64,000 bases of DNA. It comes from Acestrorhynchus altus (Eukaryota; Chordata; Actinopteri; Characiformes; Acestrorhynchidae). Made by a program: the position numbers and the translations under genes. The stretch spans positions 19,887,980 through 19,951,979 of the forward strand of contig CM067515.1 of assembly GCA_034509495.1 (NCBI GenBank). Reading direction: 5' to 3'. The notes beneath the pieces were generated by a model that saw only the letters and a program-made list of their open reading frames with translations, ran no database searches and was not told where the DNA came from. This document shows positions 34,206 to 44,459 of the stretch, in pieces (the first letter of the stretch is position 1; every line of letters begins with the position of its first letter).

Positions 34206-34917
34206 TACTATAAATACTATAAATATTTGAGTATTGAATGAATGAAGTTTCCATTAAATGGTGTCTTTTAAAATACCCAAGTATGCTTTACAATCCTCAC
34301 TCATCACAATCTCATTCAGCACTTAACCAACACATACCGACAAGAAGTGGCAGCCAAAACCCTTGATTTTAGAAAAAATAAATGAGCTTAATGACTTATG
34401 ACTTATAGGTAAAATGTACACTCTGCACAAATGGCTGCCACTCAAATATTGTATTACTCAAATATGTAGTAGTCAGTTAATAATGAGTTGAACCATAAAC
34501 CATTCAGTAATGTTTATTACAAATCTTGGACTTTGACAGCAATAAAATTACTACAGTCAAGTTTTTGTACTAGATTGTTTGCATCAAATGCTTAAGTTAC
34601 ATGTTGACAAAAGTCCAAGGACAAAGGAGTTCCTGTGAAAGACAAAATTACCCCAAGAGCCCATGTAAATTGAATCACTTCCAAATAGGGTAATAGGAAG
34701 ATTTTTCTTGGCTTAGCATATACAGAAATGACAGTGGCCATAACTATTTAAATGGATGCAATTGTGGATGCTAAATGAGGGACTTGATCTTTTTAGACAA
34801 GGAAATGACTGTGGACATGCTGGGGGTCACAAGGGTTACTTTAAAGAAGCAGTTCGGCAGAAATTGCACAAGCATTCTGCAGTCTGCATTTGAATGCATT
34901 TCTTGTGTATTACATGC

Positions 34918-35338
34918 TGTCCCCGTGTTTGGTTTGGTTGTCCTGGTTCTTGTCACTGTGTATGTGTCAGTCCCAGCCCAAGTGTTTTTCACAGTTCCAT
35001 TGCCTAGTCCTGTCTCTCATCAGTCCCTGTCAAGTCTGTTCTGTCTGTTCTGTTCAAGGCTGTCCTGTTTCTAGTCCCTCTCCTGCGCCAACCCTGGGGA
35101 CAGTTCGTTTACGCACCCCGGAATTGCGCATCGGAAAGGGGCCTACTCATCTTTGTTTTGTTTATCTCCCCACATGCTTCTGAGCACATATCCTGTCTCT
35201 GCCCATATCATACATTATGTTAGTCAGTTTGTTTTGTTCCTATGTTTTGTTTTGTGTTTATTTCATTAAACCCCCAACCCCTGCTAGTACTTCTGCTTTC
35301 CTGTATTTTCAGTTCTGTAAAATTCAGTGTACCTGACA
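34918..35338 (+). other. possible solo LTR (low confidence)
   Basis: The block starts TGTCCCCGTG, is rich in CTGTCC and GTTTTGT text, contains an ATTAAA polyadenylation-like signal near 35266 and ends CCTGACA. Composition and T-rich, CCTG-rich style recall fish gypsy-type LTRs. I cannot find matching flanking duplications or a second copy, so it may be unrelated unique DNA. Confidence 0.25.
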
Positions 35339-35339
35339 G

Positions 35340-35362
35340 TTTGTTTAAATTTGTACAGTTTT

Positions 35363-35419
<57 letters not shown>

Positions 35420-35957
35420 TCAAAATGTCAAAATGTTTGACAGTAGTACAAATAAAATAAACAACCAAAATGTCCTTTATTATTTTTCTTATTTAGGTTA
35501 ATATTAATATTAATATTAACATTAATATTTATTCCTTCTCAGAATTTTTATTGTGAAATTTGAACACCGTGTGAGCAAAAAAAGAGCAAACAGCCAATAT
35601 AAGCCAATATCTGAGTCAGTGATATAATTAGTCTTTAGCCCCATCTCCTATTGTTGATCAGTTGATGTCTCTATGCAGGTTGAGCATGTACATGTGGACA
35701 GAGCTGTACATGCAGTGGAGGCCTCCTTTGTCATTTACAATATATTGGGATTTCTGCAGGTTTTCTGAGCTGGATTACCCCATGACAATTCAATGTCAAG
35801 ACAGTGATAAGACCAATATTATTAGATAGGGTAAGTCTTGCAGTTTGATATGATATGCTATGTGTATCATTTTTGTAGTTTACTCTGATCCCAAGTTATG
35901 AAGCTTAAAATACCAGCATGTAACTACCCCCAAAATGTAGTTCTCAGGTTGTAGGAG
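35340..35957 (+). mobile_element. TTAA-flanked non-coding element, copy 1 (left part uncertain)
   Basis: The right end abuts TTAA at 35958-35961; its inverted reading is CTCCTACAACCTGAGAAC. Inside, TTTTATTGTGAAATTTGAAC, GATCAGTTGATGTC, TCTATGCAGGTTGAGCATG and CTCTGATCCCAAGTTATGAAG align in order with copies 2 to 4. The left half beyond the (TAA)n run is diverged or lost. No coding frame. Confidence 0.65.
35365..35420. repeat. (TAA)n microsatellite inside copy 1
   Basis: About 18 TAA units at the place where copy 3 reads TTTATAATAATAAGC, so the run seems to have expanded from the element's own sequence. Confidence 0.9.
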
Positions 35958-36589
35958 TTAAGATTATGGCAGCAGTGTTTAAATATTTCTGTGTTCAAAA
36001 TATTTAAATATGACTTTACACATAATCTCTATATAACAGAGTTACAACTGTTCTTTAGCCTCTTGGGACTGCTCTCTAATGTTTTCCCAACCTGGAAGAT
36101 TAAATGTCAGTTCTCCTCACTATAAATTCTATATTAAGGTGCCAAAGTTATTTGGAGCAGTGCCTAATGTCTATACCACACTACAAGACAATCAGGTCTT
36201 TTCTGAGGCGTTTTCACTCTTTCCAAGAACAATCCTTTCTGAAACTTTCATTTTTAAAAGAAACTTTGTATTGTGTAATATATAAAAGTTTCATAATGGC
36301 TACTATAAAACACAAGAAAACTATACAGTAATGAAGTCCATATTCAAGTCCTAAAATTTGTACACAAAATGATCGGTATTTATAGCATTTATGCTGCTCA
36401 TTAAAGTACAACCTTGCCTTCAGGTACCAGTTCACAGAAGGATTACATTCAAGGACTATGCAAAGACCTTCATCAAACTTATTTAAAGTTATTCCATCAT
36501 TCCAGTGGGGTTGTCTGAATGAAGCCCCCTGCATTTGTGTATATATAAAGGTCTTTTAATAAAAGCAACGGATATGCAAAGAAGGGGTT

Positions 36590-36835
36590 AAAAGGTTCAA
36601 TTTAAATTCATTAAATAGTCAACTTCTCATCGAGGTCTGGCGAGACTGAACATGATTTGAGCGCTTTGAACTGCGTGAAAAATTCATCACGCTCCCAAAC
36701 GTCCACATCTCTCCCATTCAAGACCAGGTTGGACTGAGTGGAATTTTCAATTGCCTTTGAAGCTATAACTTACACTTAGGGAACTGTCTCCATTCTTTCA
36801 AATGAACATGAGCACAAGAGAAAAGGTCGAGCAAA
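36590..36835. promoter_or_regulatory. candidate conserved noncoding element
   Basis: A unique segment with GAGCGCTTTGAACTGCG, AAATTCATCACGCTCCC and GGAATTTTCAATTGCC, richer in CpG than its surroundings, ending just before a GT run. No coding evidence. Inference. Confidence 0.25.
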
Positions 36836-36838
36836 AGA

Positions 36839-36863
36839 CAGTGTGTGTGTGTGTGTGTGTGTG
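36839..36863. repeat. (GT)n microsatellite
   Basis: About 12 GT units. Confidence 0.9.
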
Positions 36864-36899
36864 AGAAAAGATGCCTGCAGACTCTAAACGTCGCCTTGT

Positions 36900-37835
36900 G
36901 TGTGCTTCATTGTTCCGCCAAGCTGTGTTGTAATAAATCAACGTCGGGGAAGGCCTCCTGAGTTCAGGGCGCCTGACACGGTATATGTGTGTGTGTCTCT
37001 GTGTGTGCGTCTGTGTCCCTTATCGTACAGGAGAAAGATTGTATCCCATTCCAGGCTTTCCAGCTTCACTGCTCTTCCAGTATAGCTTGTAACAGACATA
37101 TACACAAAAGCTCACACTCATGCAACTACATCCTTACACCCTCAGGTATCTACATATATTCATACATCCACCTACCTATTGTCTTGTTCTAGGAGGTTTC
37201 TAATTCAGCTTGTGCACCTTATCCTTCATGCAGAACAGAACATGCCAGGTTGGAGGGGACTGTCTACTAGACCTCTTCTCATTAACAGGAGAACCTCTCT
37301 TACATTAGCATATCAATGTACTTGGCCTACTGCTTCAATCAGTCAGCCAGCACATATCACAGGATGGCACTGCATGCCCAGAGGAAATACATTTTTTCTT
37401 AAGGTTTCTAACTCTGCCTTCTCACTACTGATCCAGTCGAAATAACGTATACTGACATAGCAACAAGTTATCCATACACAAATACTAAACAAGAAATTGT
37501 GTCTTTCCACATAATAATACAGATGTTTTTTGACAACAGGGCTGGACCTGGTGGAGTAAGAGCACCCATAAATGGCCAGTCCAAAAAGTTATCCAATTTC
37601 GTCCACTTGGGAGTAATGCATAGTTCCCCTAATTTCCTTAATCACTCAATTTAAGTAAATTGGGAATTCCCTGAAATTTGCTCCAATCCATTGGCTAAGG
37701 GAGAGAAAATGAGAGAGAAAATGAATAAAACCCCAAGACTGATAGTTGGACTAATATTTGGACTAATAGGGAAAGATATATAAGGGGAAGGGACACAATG
37801 CAGAGGCTTTGTATGGTCATTGCTTGGTCATTACT
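36900..37835. other. No supported feature
   Basis: Unique sequence with short GT-rich text near 36985-37015. No exon or repeat family is recognised. Confidence 0.35.
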
Positions 37836-37837
37836 TT

Positions 37838-37975
37838 GGCAAGAAGAATGATGAGTATAACTCCAAGAACACCATCCCAAATGTGAAGCATGGGGGTGGA
37901 AACATCATACTTTAGGGGTGCTCTTCTGCAAAGGGGACACTTTAGTTGAAGGCACAATGGATGGGGCAATGTATT
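37838..37975 (+). pseudogene. Tc1 transposase fragment (salmonid-type lineage)
   Basis: A frame reads NTIPNVKHGGGNIIL, a stop, then GCSSAKGTL, the central catalytic-core segment of Tc1 transposases (usually K-H-G-G-G-N-I-M-L-W-G-C). It stops abruptly at about 37975, where the terminus of a different Tc1 lineage begins, so the rest was lost or displaced. Confidence 0.6.
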
Positions 37976-38715
37976 GCTTTTTACCTATTTTGTTAAATTA
38001 CAACCTGTATTTATTTATTTTTTTTATCTGAATTGTATGTGATGCATCTGCACACAATACTCAAAGTTGGTGAAGTGAAATGAGAAAATTATTCACTCCT
38101 TCACTCCTGTTTATTCACTCAAAAGTATTCACTCCTTTTGCTATGAAGCCCCTAAATAATTACCTTCAGAAGTCACATACTTAAATGAAGTCCATCTGTG
38201 TTCAATCTAAGAGTCACATGATGTGTCATTATATACACAACTTTTCTGAAATCCCTGAGAGGCTGCAACACCATTAAGCACCACTAACCAAATAACACCA
38301 TGAAGACCAAGGAGATCTTCAAACAATCAGGGACAAAGTTGTTGAGGATTACAAGAAACTGGTCCAAGTCAAGGGGAAGCTGGATGGTGTTAAATACTGA
38401 GATATTCTTAAGCAAACCCTGTTTACCTTCCATTGAACAAATGAACCAAACCAGGACAATGAACCAAAGCATACTGCTAAAGCAACACTCACGTAGTTTA
38501 AGGGGAAATGTGTAAATGTATTGGAATGACCTAGTCAAAGCCCAGACCTCAATCCAATTGAGAATCTGTGGTCAGACTTGAAGATTGCTGATCACCAGGA
38601 GAAACCATCTAACGTGAAGGATCTGGAGCAGTTTGGCATTAAGGAATGGGCAAAAATCCCAGTGGCAAGATGTGGCAAGCCCATATATACTTATCCAAAG
38701 AGACTTTCACAAGAC
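37976..38715 (+). mobile_element. internally deleted Tc1/mariner element
   Basis: It starts in terminal-region text ACCTATTTTGTTAAATTACA, proceeds through TTGCTATGAAGCCCC and GGCTGCAACACC to a start-like ATGAAGACCAAGGAGATC (38301), then jumps to the C-terminal half. That half reads AGGACAATGAACCAAAGC (38452), CCAATTGAGAATCTGTGG (38553) and GGGCAAAAATCCCAGTGG (38647). The middle of the transposase, including the first catalytic region, is missing. The right end decays after 38700. Non-autonomous and inactive. Confidence 0.75.
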
Positions 38716-38904
38716 ACTATAAATCCAGTCTAAGGCTAACCTCGAGCTCCCCTGCCACCCCTTTATACTGGCTGCCCACCTTCCGGCTACTGGTTTCCCA
38801 CCCTGTCTTGGACTAGTTGCTCATCTACCATTACCGTCTATGTAGAAACAAACTATTATACCATTAAACTCATCATCATTACTCCAGTGCAAATGAGCAT
38901 TACA

Positions 38905-38962
38905 GCAGACATATGGGGGTCCAGTGACCCCTTATCAATAATGTATGAGTAGTTTGACCAGG
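38905..38962 (+). repeat. dispersed repeat D fragment
   Basis: CCCTTATCAATAATGTATGAG and TTTGACCAGGGCGGATCC match the core of the copies at 1786 and 20440. Confidence 0.5.
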
Positions 38963-39639
38963 GCGGATCCAGTTATCCAGATGTGATCCAGTGATCCAGA
39001 TATCAGTTATGTTTAAATGCTGCCATAAATTTATTTCTAGAAAAAAAAAAGTTTAGTGTTGCAATATTCATTCAAAAAATATGCACTGTACTGTCATAAA
39101 GCATTTGAAAGCTTCTCAAACTGCTGCAACAAGGGGTTAAAACAGAATATTTGCTACATTTTCTCAGCAGTTTTTTGAGGCATGCATTGTTTTAATGTTC
39201 TAGAAGTAATTATGACACCCATGAGCTAAAGAGAAAAGCACACTGTCAAGTCATTTATGATGGTAACATATTGTTATTATGTTACCCAGCCCTAGATGAA
39301 ATGTACCTGGACATTTTAAAAGTCATTAGTGCTGGTTTGAGGACTGCTTATCAGCTGTGTGTGTGAACGGTAATGTGATTGTGAGGATGAAGACTGTGAT
39401 GTTTCATTCTGCCCAGCTAATCCCCTAATCTCACTGCACAGGAGAAAATGTCCCAAGGGACAGTACGATTCTGTTATACAAACATTAGGCCAAGATGGGA
39501 GGACACACTCACACACACAAACACACACACATATATTATTGTATACTTCCTCCAGTTTTCTAGCTCACAGGCCCTGTGTCAGCATTTTGTTGGTTGGTTT
39601 CTCAAATGTCGTCTCTGTTTTGCATGTTAGTTAAATCAG

Positions 39640-39985
39640 CATTATTTTGCCTCATTAGACGCAGAACACTAATGTAGCCAGAGCGTGCGGCGCCGCTCGA
39701 GCATTCTCCTCCAACATACTAGTATGTCTGCAAGACATTTTATTTCTGCAGCACCAACATCTTTCCCCCTGGCTTCAGAAGGGCCATTTGGAATATTATC
39801 TAGTCTTTGCCTTGATTAATTAATGGTGGCAACTATGAATAATAACAGCATTAAAATACAATGTCCAAAGGGTCATTACAAGTCCATAGATACAGTTTAA
39901 TTATAATGGCCAAGGAAAATTAATTTTTCCGCCAATAAAAAAAGAGCACTTCACTATCAGCAATGTTTTTTCTTTCTTTATACAA
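39640..39985. promoter_or_regulatory. candidate conserved noncoding element
   Basis: Unique block with GAGCGTGCGGCGCCGCTCGAG (39680-39700, unusually CpG-rich here), CTTGATTAATTAATGGTGGC (39812), AGTTTAATTATAATGGCC (39894) and GGAAAATTAATTTTTCC (39914). The dense TAATTA cores plus an isolated GC-rich palindrome fit a developmental enhancer. Strongest of the candidates, but still inference. Confidence 0.35.
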
Positions 39986-40182
39986 ATTGAAGCACTCGAA
40001 GTAATTCCATTACAGGATGAAAAGTATACCTCATTTTCTGTTCAATTTCTTATGTAAGTTAATGATGCAAATCATTTGTTGACCCTATATATAGTTCATA
40101 GTTTTTTATTATGGTCTCTGCTGTGATTTAATGAATAACCCTTTAATAAATAAATAAAGAAATTTAATCTATAGAGAGTTAA

Positions 40183-41044
40183 CCTTAAGAACCCTAGGCC
40201 AATTATGAGGTTTTCATAGTTTGATGTACTTTTATTCACCAAAAAATTATAAAAGTATTCATAGGAGATATGCCAGATATTGTTATTTTCAGGGTACTCA
40301 AAAATGTCTACATTTATTATATGAATTTAAATATTTGTATGATTTTTTAAAATCTAAAATGTACTTGTATCTACAGCTCTTTGTGCTTTGTTGCTTATAA
40401 GGACTTGAAACATTTTACATATCAGAAATTCTGTTGGAAATGAATCATCCAGTGTTTTGAGCTGAATATGCAATGAATTATTCGTAATGATTAGCCTGAC
40501 AATGATATTTATACTTGACAGTGGTCAAAATAAAATAATAATAACAAAACAACCTAAATGTCATTTATTTTGTGATTTATGTGTGTATAAGTTTTATCCC
40601 TTTTCAGGACTTTAATTGTGAAATTTGAAATCTGTGTGTGCAGAGAAAGAGAGCAAACTGCAATAGTTAGTTTCCTCTATAATCCAATATATGGGTCAGT
40701 GATGTCATTAGCCCTGCCCCCTCTGTCTGATCAGTTGGAGTCTGCATGCAGGTTGAGGATGTGCACATGGACAGAGCAGTAAACATGCACTAGAAGGCTC
40801 TTTTGGCATTTAAACTGGGATTTAATTTAGTGGGTAACAAGTTAATTTTATTGTTTTCTGAACTGGATTACTCACTGATAATTCATCACACAATGACTAT
40901 AATGAGACTTTAGTGGTTCGATAGGGTAATTCTTCTACTTTATTATTTGTATCATGTTGGTGGGTTATTCTGACCTTGAGAAATTTTTTGGCCTAGAAAA
41001 TCATATAAAACTGTCAGCAAAGTGTGGATCTAGGGTTTTAAGAG
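40183..41044 (+). mobile_element. TTAA-flanked non-coding element, copy 2 (full length)
   Basis: Flanked by TTAA at 40179-40182 and 41045-41048. Left end CCTTAAGAACCCTAGGCC; right end, read inverted, CTCTTAAAACCCTAGATCC: imperfect terminal inverted repeats. Size 862 bp. Internal landmarks are TTTTCATAGTTTGATG (40212), TGAGCTGAATATGC (40458), CTTGACAGTGGTCAAA (40514), TGATCAGTTGGAGTCTGC (40728), GCATGCAGGTTGAGGATG (40744) and TCATCACACAATGA (40882). TTAA specificity is the hallmark of piggyBac-type transposases. No transposase is encoded, so it would be a non-autonomous passenger. Confidence 0.75.
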
Positions 41045-41420
41045 TTAAGGGAGCAGAATTATTGAACACAACACTGGTGAAGATCTGCTTTTCACTCCCA
41101 GGTGCAAATGCAGAGCACACATCTGAAATGTATTTTTAGAGAATTATCATCTGCTTATGCTCTTCTTGGTGAAGCAGTGGAGTTTGGCCAAGAGCAAACA
41201 CCCCATGTTTGAGGGCTGTTTTCATTTATTCAGCACTTTAAATAATAAAGATATGTCTAATCCATTTGGTAAAGTCTATACCTGTAACCACAATTTCTTT
41301 CACCCAATGTTATTCCTTTCTTCCCTGTGTAATTTTGAAAGTACCTGCTATATAAATTCTTGTCTAGCTTGTATTTTGTGGAGGTACAGGACAGTGAACA
41401 GCTTTTCCCAAATCCTACGA

Positions 41421-42216
41421 CAGGGTTTTTCAACCTTTTTCACTTCCCTGCCCACCTGTTTAAAAACATATTGTTGTTTTTTTTTGTTTTATTTCTCTGA
41501 TACAAAAATCATCTGTAAGTACAAACCAGACCACATCAGATATTATGAGAAAACAAAAAAAAACATCTGTCCCAAATGTCTTTTACAAAAACGAGCAGTG
41601 AAAATGTGTTACTAACATCAGACAACATACCAAGTTAAAAAATGAAAACTCTTGAAATCTGTCTGACATCAATCTCTGTATGTCAGAAACCATGTCAACA
41701 ATCCATCTACTTATGCCATCACAATATCTGATGTAGTCTGGATTGTTTTTGCAGATGATTTTTTTTGCGTTTTCTGAGGAACAGTGTTATTTTTTTATCT
41801 AATGCTTACATTGTTGTTCAATGAAAACCATGTATCTGCAAAATAGCATCTTTATAGGAGAAGACAAAAATGCTCTTTTTATGGAAGTTAGTGTAAAAAA
41901 AGAATAATCAGTCATTTCAGAGCATTTCTATTGGTCTATTCATCCAGAATTGTTCACAGATTGTACAGAGCAGCTACAGGGTTCAAACCATGGAGAAAAC
42001 AAAAAAACAGAAATACACAGTTTTCTCTGGAAAGCAGTGATATGATGTGACTACAAGTGACCTCTTAATTTTAACTTTTTTTTTTAAATAGACTTTTTGA
42101 TTTAAAGATTTGATGTAAAGTACCATTAATGGCACACTACTGACTACTACTGATTGGCCTGCAGACCACTAAAGAGTGCTTCATGGCCCACTGGTGGTCC
42201 CTGGCTGAGAAACCTG
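41421..42216. mobile_element. hAT-like MITE, long copy with internal insertion
   Basis: Starts CAGGGTTTTTCAACCTTTTT and ends CTGGCTGAGAAACCTG, inverted ends shared with 17080-17460. It carries CCCACCTGTTTAAAAAC on the left and GATGTAAAGTACCATTAATG on the right. It is about 415 bp longer than the other copy, much of this an inserted repeat at about 41765-42072. A 152-codon open frame overlapping the left end (41157-41615) is considered chance. Confidence 0.5.
41765..42072 (+). repeat. MITE-like repeat nested in the hAT-like element
   Basis: The right half aligns with 19195-19400. The left half holds TTCAATGAAAACCATGTATC, an inverted relative of the arm ATTCATGGTTTTCATTG of the other copy, suggesting a hairpin-like element. 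Absent from the hAT-like copy at 17080, so it inserted after that family spread. Confidence 0.4.
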
Positions 42217-42630
42217 GATTCTCAAATGGGGTCGGACTAACAGGGTACCGATTGACTGTAGATCAGTGTCAGTATACTGCAGCCCATACATAGGTGGTAA
42301 TACCATTGTTAAAATAATGATTTTGTGAAATGAAATGAGGACAGTATGGAAAAATACCTGTCCCTTTGTGTCACTTCAGAATTACCTAGAATGTTTTTAT
42401 GGTCATGTATAGTCCATTTGGGCATTCCTTAACTTTTTGGGGCTAAACATTTCAGGCTCTAGATAATGAAATATTTGTCCGTGCATTTTACACATTTGCT
42501 GAGCCTTGAAGTGAAAATTAAATTCTGCTGTCATATCTTGTTCAGGGAAGTCTGGGGCATAAATCCTTAGGAGATTCTGACATGGCTAGCTGTGCTTTTG
42601 TAACAGGCCACTGGGAAATCAACCCTTCAG

Positions 42631-42649
42631 ACACACACGGACACACACA

Positions 42650-42687
<38 letters not shown>
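42631..42687. repeat. (CA)n microsatellite
   Basis: About 27 CA units with CGG and CAG interruptions at the left. Confidence 0.95.
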
Positions 42688-42688
<1 letters not shown>

Positions 42689-43231
42689 TAAATCATATGG
42701 TAGTGAAACTAGTGAGACAAAAATGGTCTATTGGGACACTGTTTTCAGATCTGTTTCGTATAAACTCACACCAGTTTCAGCTAAACACAGCAGTGAAATA
42801 CCTTCAGCCAAGCTGCACCTATTTACAGTTGACTGAGCTCTTTATTATGCAGACAGTGTGTTAGAATGCTGAGCATGCTGCATTTTTGTATTCAACATGC
42901 AGTTTATATATGTTTGAAATCAGAGTTTGCCAAAAGGCTTCACAAGAAGCTCTAGAGGGCTCTAACATAATACATATATACAAAATACCTTCTGTTTGTC
43001 TGTTCATTCCTAAATATTTCTGATACTCTTATCGCTCAACCAGCCACTCACTTTTGGCCTCTGTATCACTGAAAATTTTACCTCACTTTCCTGAACTACA
43101 TCATTTAGACGTCCAAAAGTACTGTTTATCCCCAATTTTTAGCCCATACATGGAAATTACAGAGCCCTCTATATTGTTTGGTTCAAATAGACACTTCTGC
43201 TTTACAGTTTAAAATTTCATATCAAATCAAT

Positions 43232-44205
43232 CAGATGTGATAAAAGTATGCGTTCCAGGCTTAGTCATCAGGTGCTTAGTACCATCTCCAGTGATGCTTT
43301 GCCAAGCCTCCGATGCCTCCTTCAGTTTTCTCTTCAGCATATGGAGCACATTCTCATATGAATTTAAATCAGACGACTGGCAAGAACTTTCCATTTTAAA
43401 ATTTGAAAAACATTATCAGTAACTTGCTGCAGCATGAAACAACACCCAGAGAGTTTGGAGGCTTTTTTGAGCAGATAAGATGTTCCTATTCACCAGGGGT
43501 ATAAGAAATGATTGGTATATTTGGGTTTGCGATATTATTTGTCTTAAATAAATCATAGTGTTTTACTTACAGTACCACAATATATCACAACATGTCAAAT
43601 CAAGGTCCCTGTTATGATATGTATTGAATCACCAGGTTCTAGCCAATGCACCCTTACTGTACACTTCAGAACTCATTGTGCTCATGCTTCAACAGTCATC
43701 AGTAACAATAACTTGGTGCAGCCATACATGTCCAAGCCATGACATCCCACCACGTTTCACAGTTGAGATGCTATTCTTTGCATCATGGGTCTACATTTTG
43801 CTCTTACCATCACTCTGATACATACAATCCTGATCTGCTCTGTCCAAGACCTTTTGTCCAGATTTTAACAGTGTTTTTTGCAGTATTTTTTGCAAACTAT
43901 AAACTGGGCACTCTGAATAGCACATCTTGCCTTGTAGCCTCTGTATTTGTGTCAATGAGATGTTTTCTTTTCATATATAAATACTCACTCACTTCCTGAA
44001 GGGTGTTTCTGCCGTCAGCAGTGGAAGTCTTCCTTGGCCTATTAGTCCCTTTGTGATTAATGAAACCACCAGTGTTCTTTCTTATGAATGGTATCACATA
44101 CAGTTGATTTTGGTCATCCAAATGCATGGTATATATCCAGAGGTTTTATTCTTGTTTTCAGCTTCATAATAGCTTACTTGATTTTCTTTGGCACAGCTCT
44201 TGTCC
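43232..44205 (-). pseudogene. Tc1/mariner transposase relic (third lineage)
   Basis: On the minus strand the N-terminal region reads FIRKNTGGFINHKG and NRPRKTSTADGRN (about 44080-44010), the helix-turn-helix plus GRPRKT-like hook of Tc1/mariner transposases. Further on, nucleotide text corresponds to a lysine-rich middle (TTTTGCAAACTATAAACTGG on plus, 43889), to the catalytic centre near 43730-43860 (CATCCCACCACGTTTCACAG on plus encodes the K-H-G-G-G segment, diverged), and to the C-terminal part near 43235-43390. Many stops and deletions. The total span equals the usual transposase length, so it was once complete. Terminal repeats were not identified. Confidence 0.6.
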
Positions 44206-44377
44206 TCGTGTTGAACAACAGCTAAAACTAAACCTAGGTATCTTAGGCCCGCAACAGTGAAACGTAAATGCCAATGTGTAAAAAGTGCTGTAATTTTAAC
44301 ATTGTGAAAGTGAAATGTATAAACATTTGTAAGTCTGAAACTTATAATATCTGATTGGTCAGTCATGATCTTATTTG

Positions 44378-44455
44378 CTCCATCCTGAATGGTGTCACTG
44401 TGGATTCAGGACCTACTTGGAATCCTTGGGTGCAAGGCAGGAATAAAATAGAGCC
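44378..44455 (-). mobile_element. SINE family A fragment
   Basis: Plus-strand CATCCTGAATGGTGTCACTG, GGAATCCTTGGGTGCAAGGC and AGGAATAAAAT are the inverted 3' region of family A (compare 2140-2215). Confidence 0.5.
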
Positions 44456-44459
44456 TGTT

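Noticed and set aside
41157..41615. 152-codon open frame
   Set aside because: It crosses the left end of the hAT-like element, shows no domain and is AT-rich; chance is more likely.
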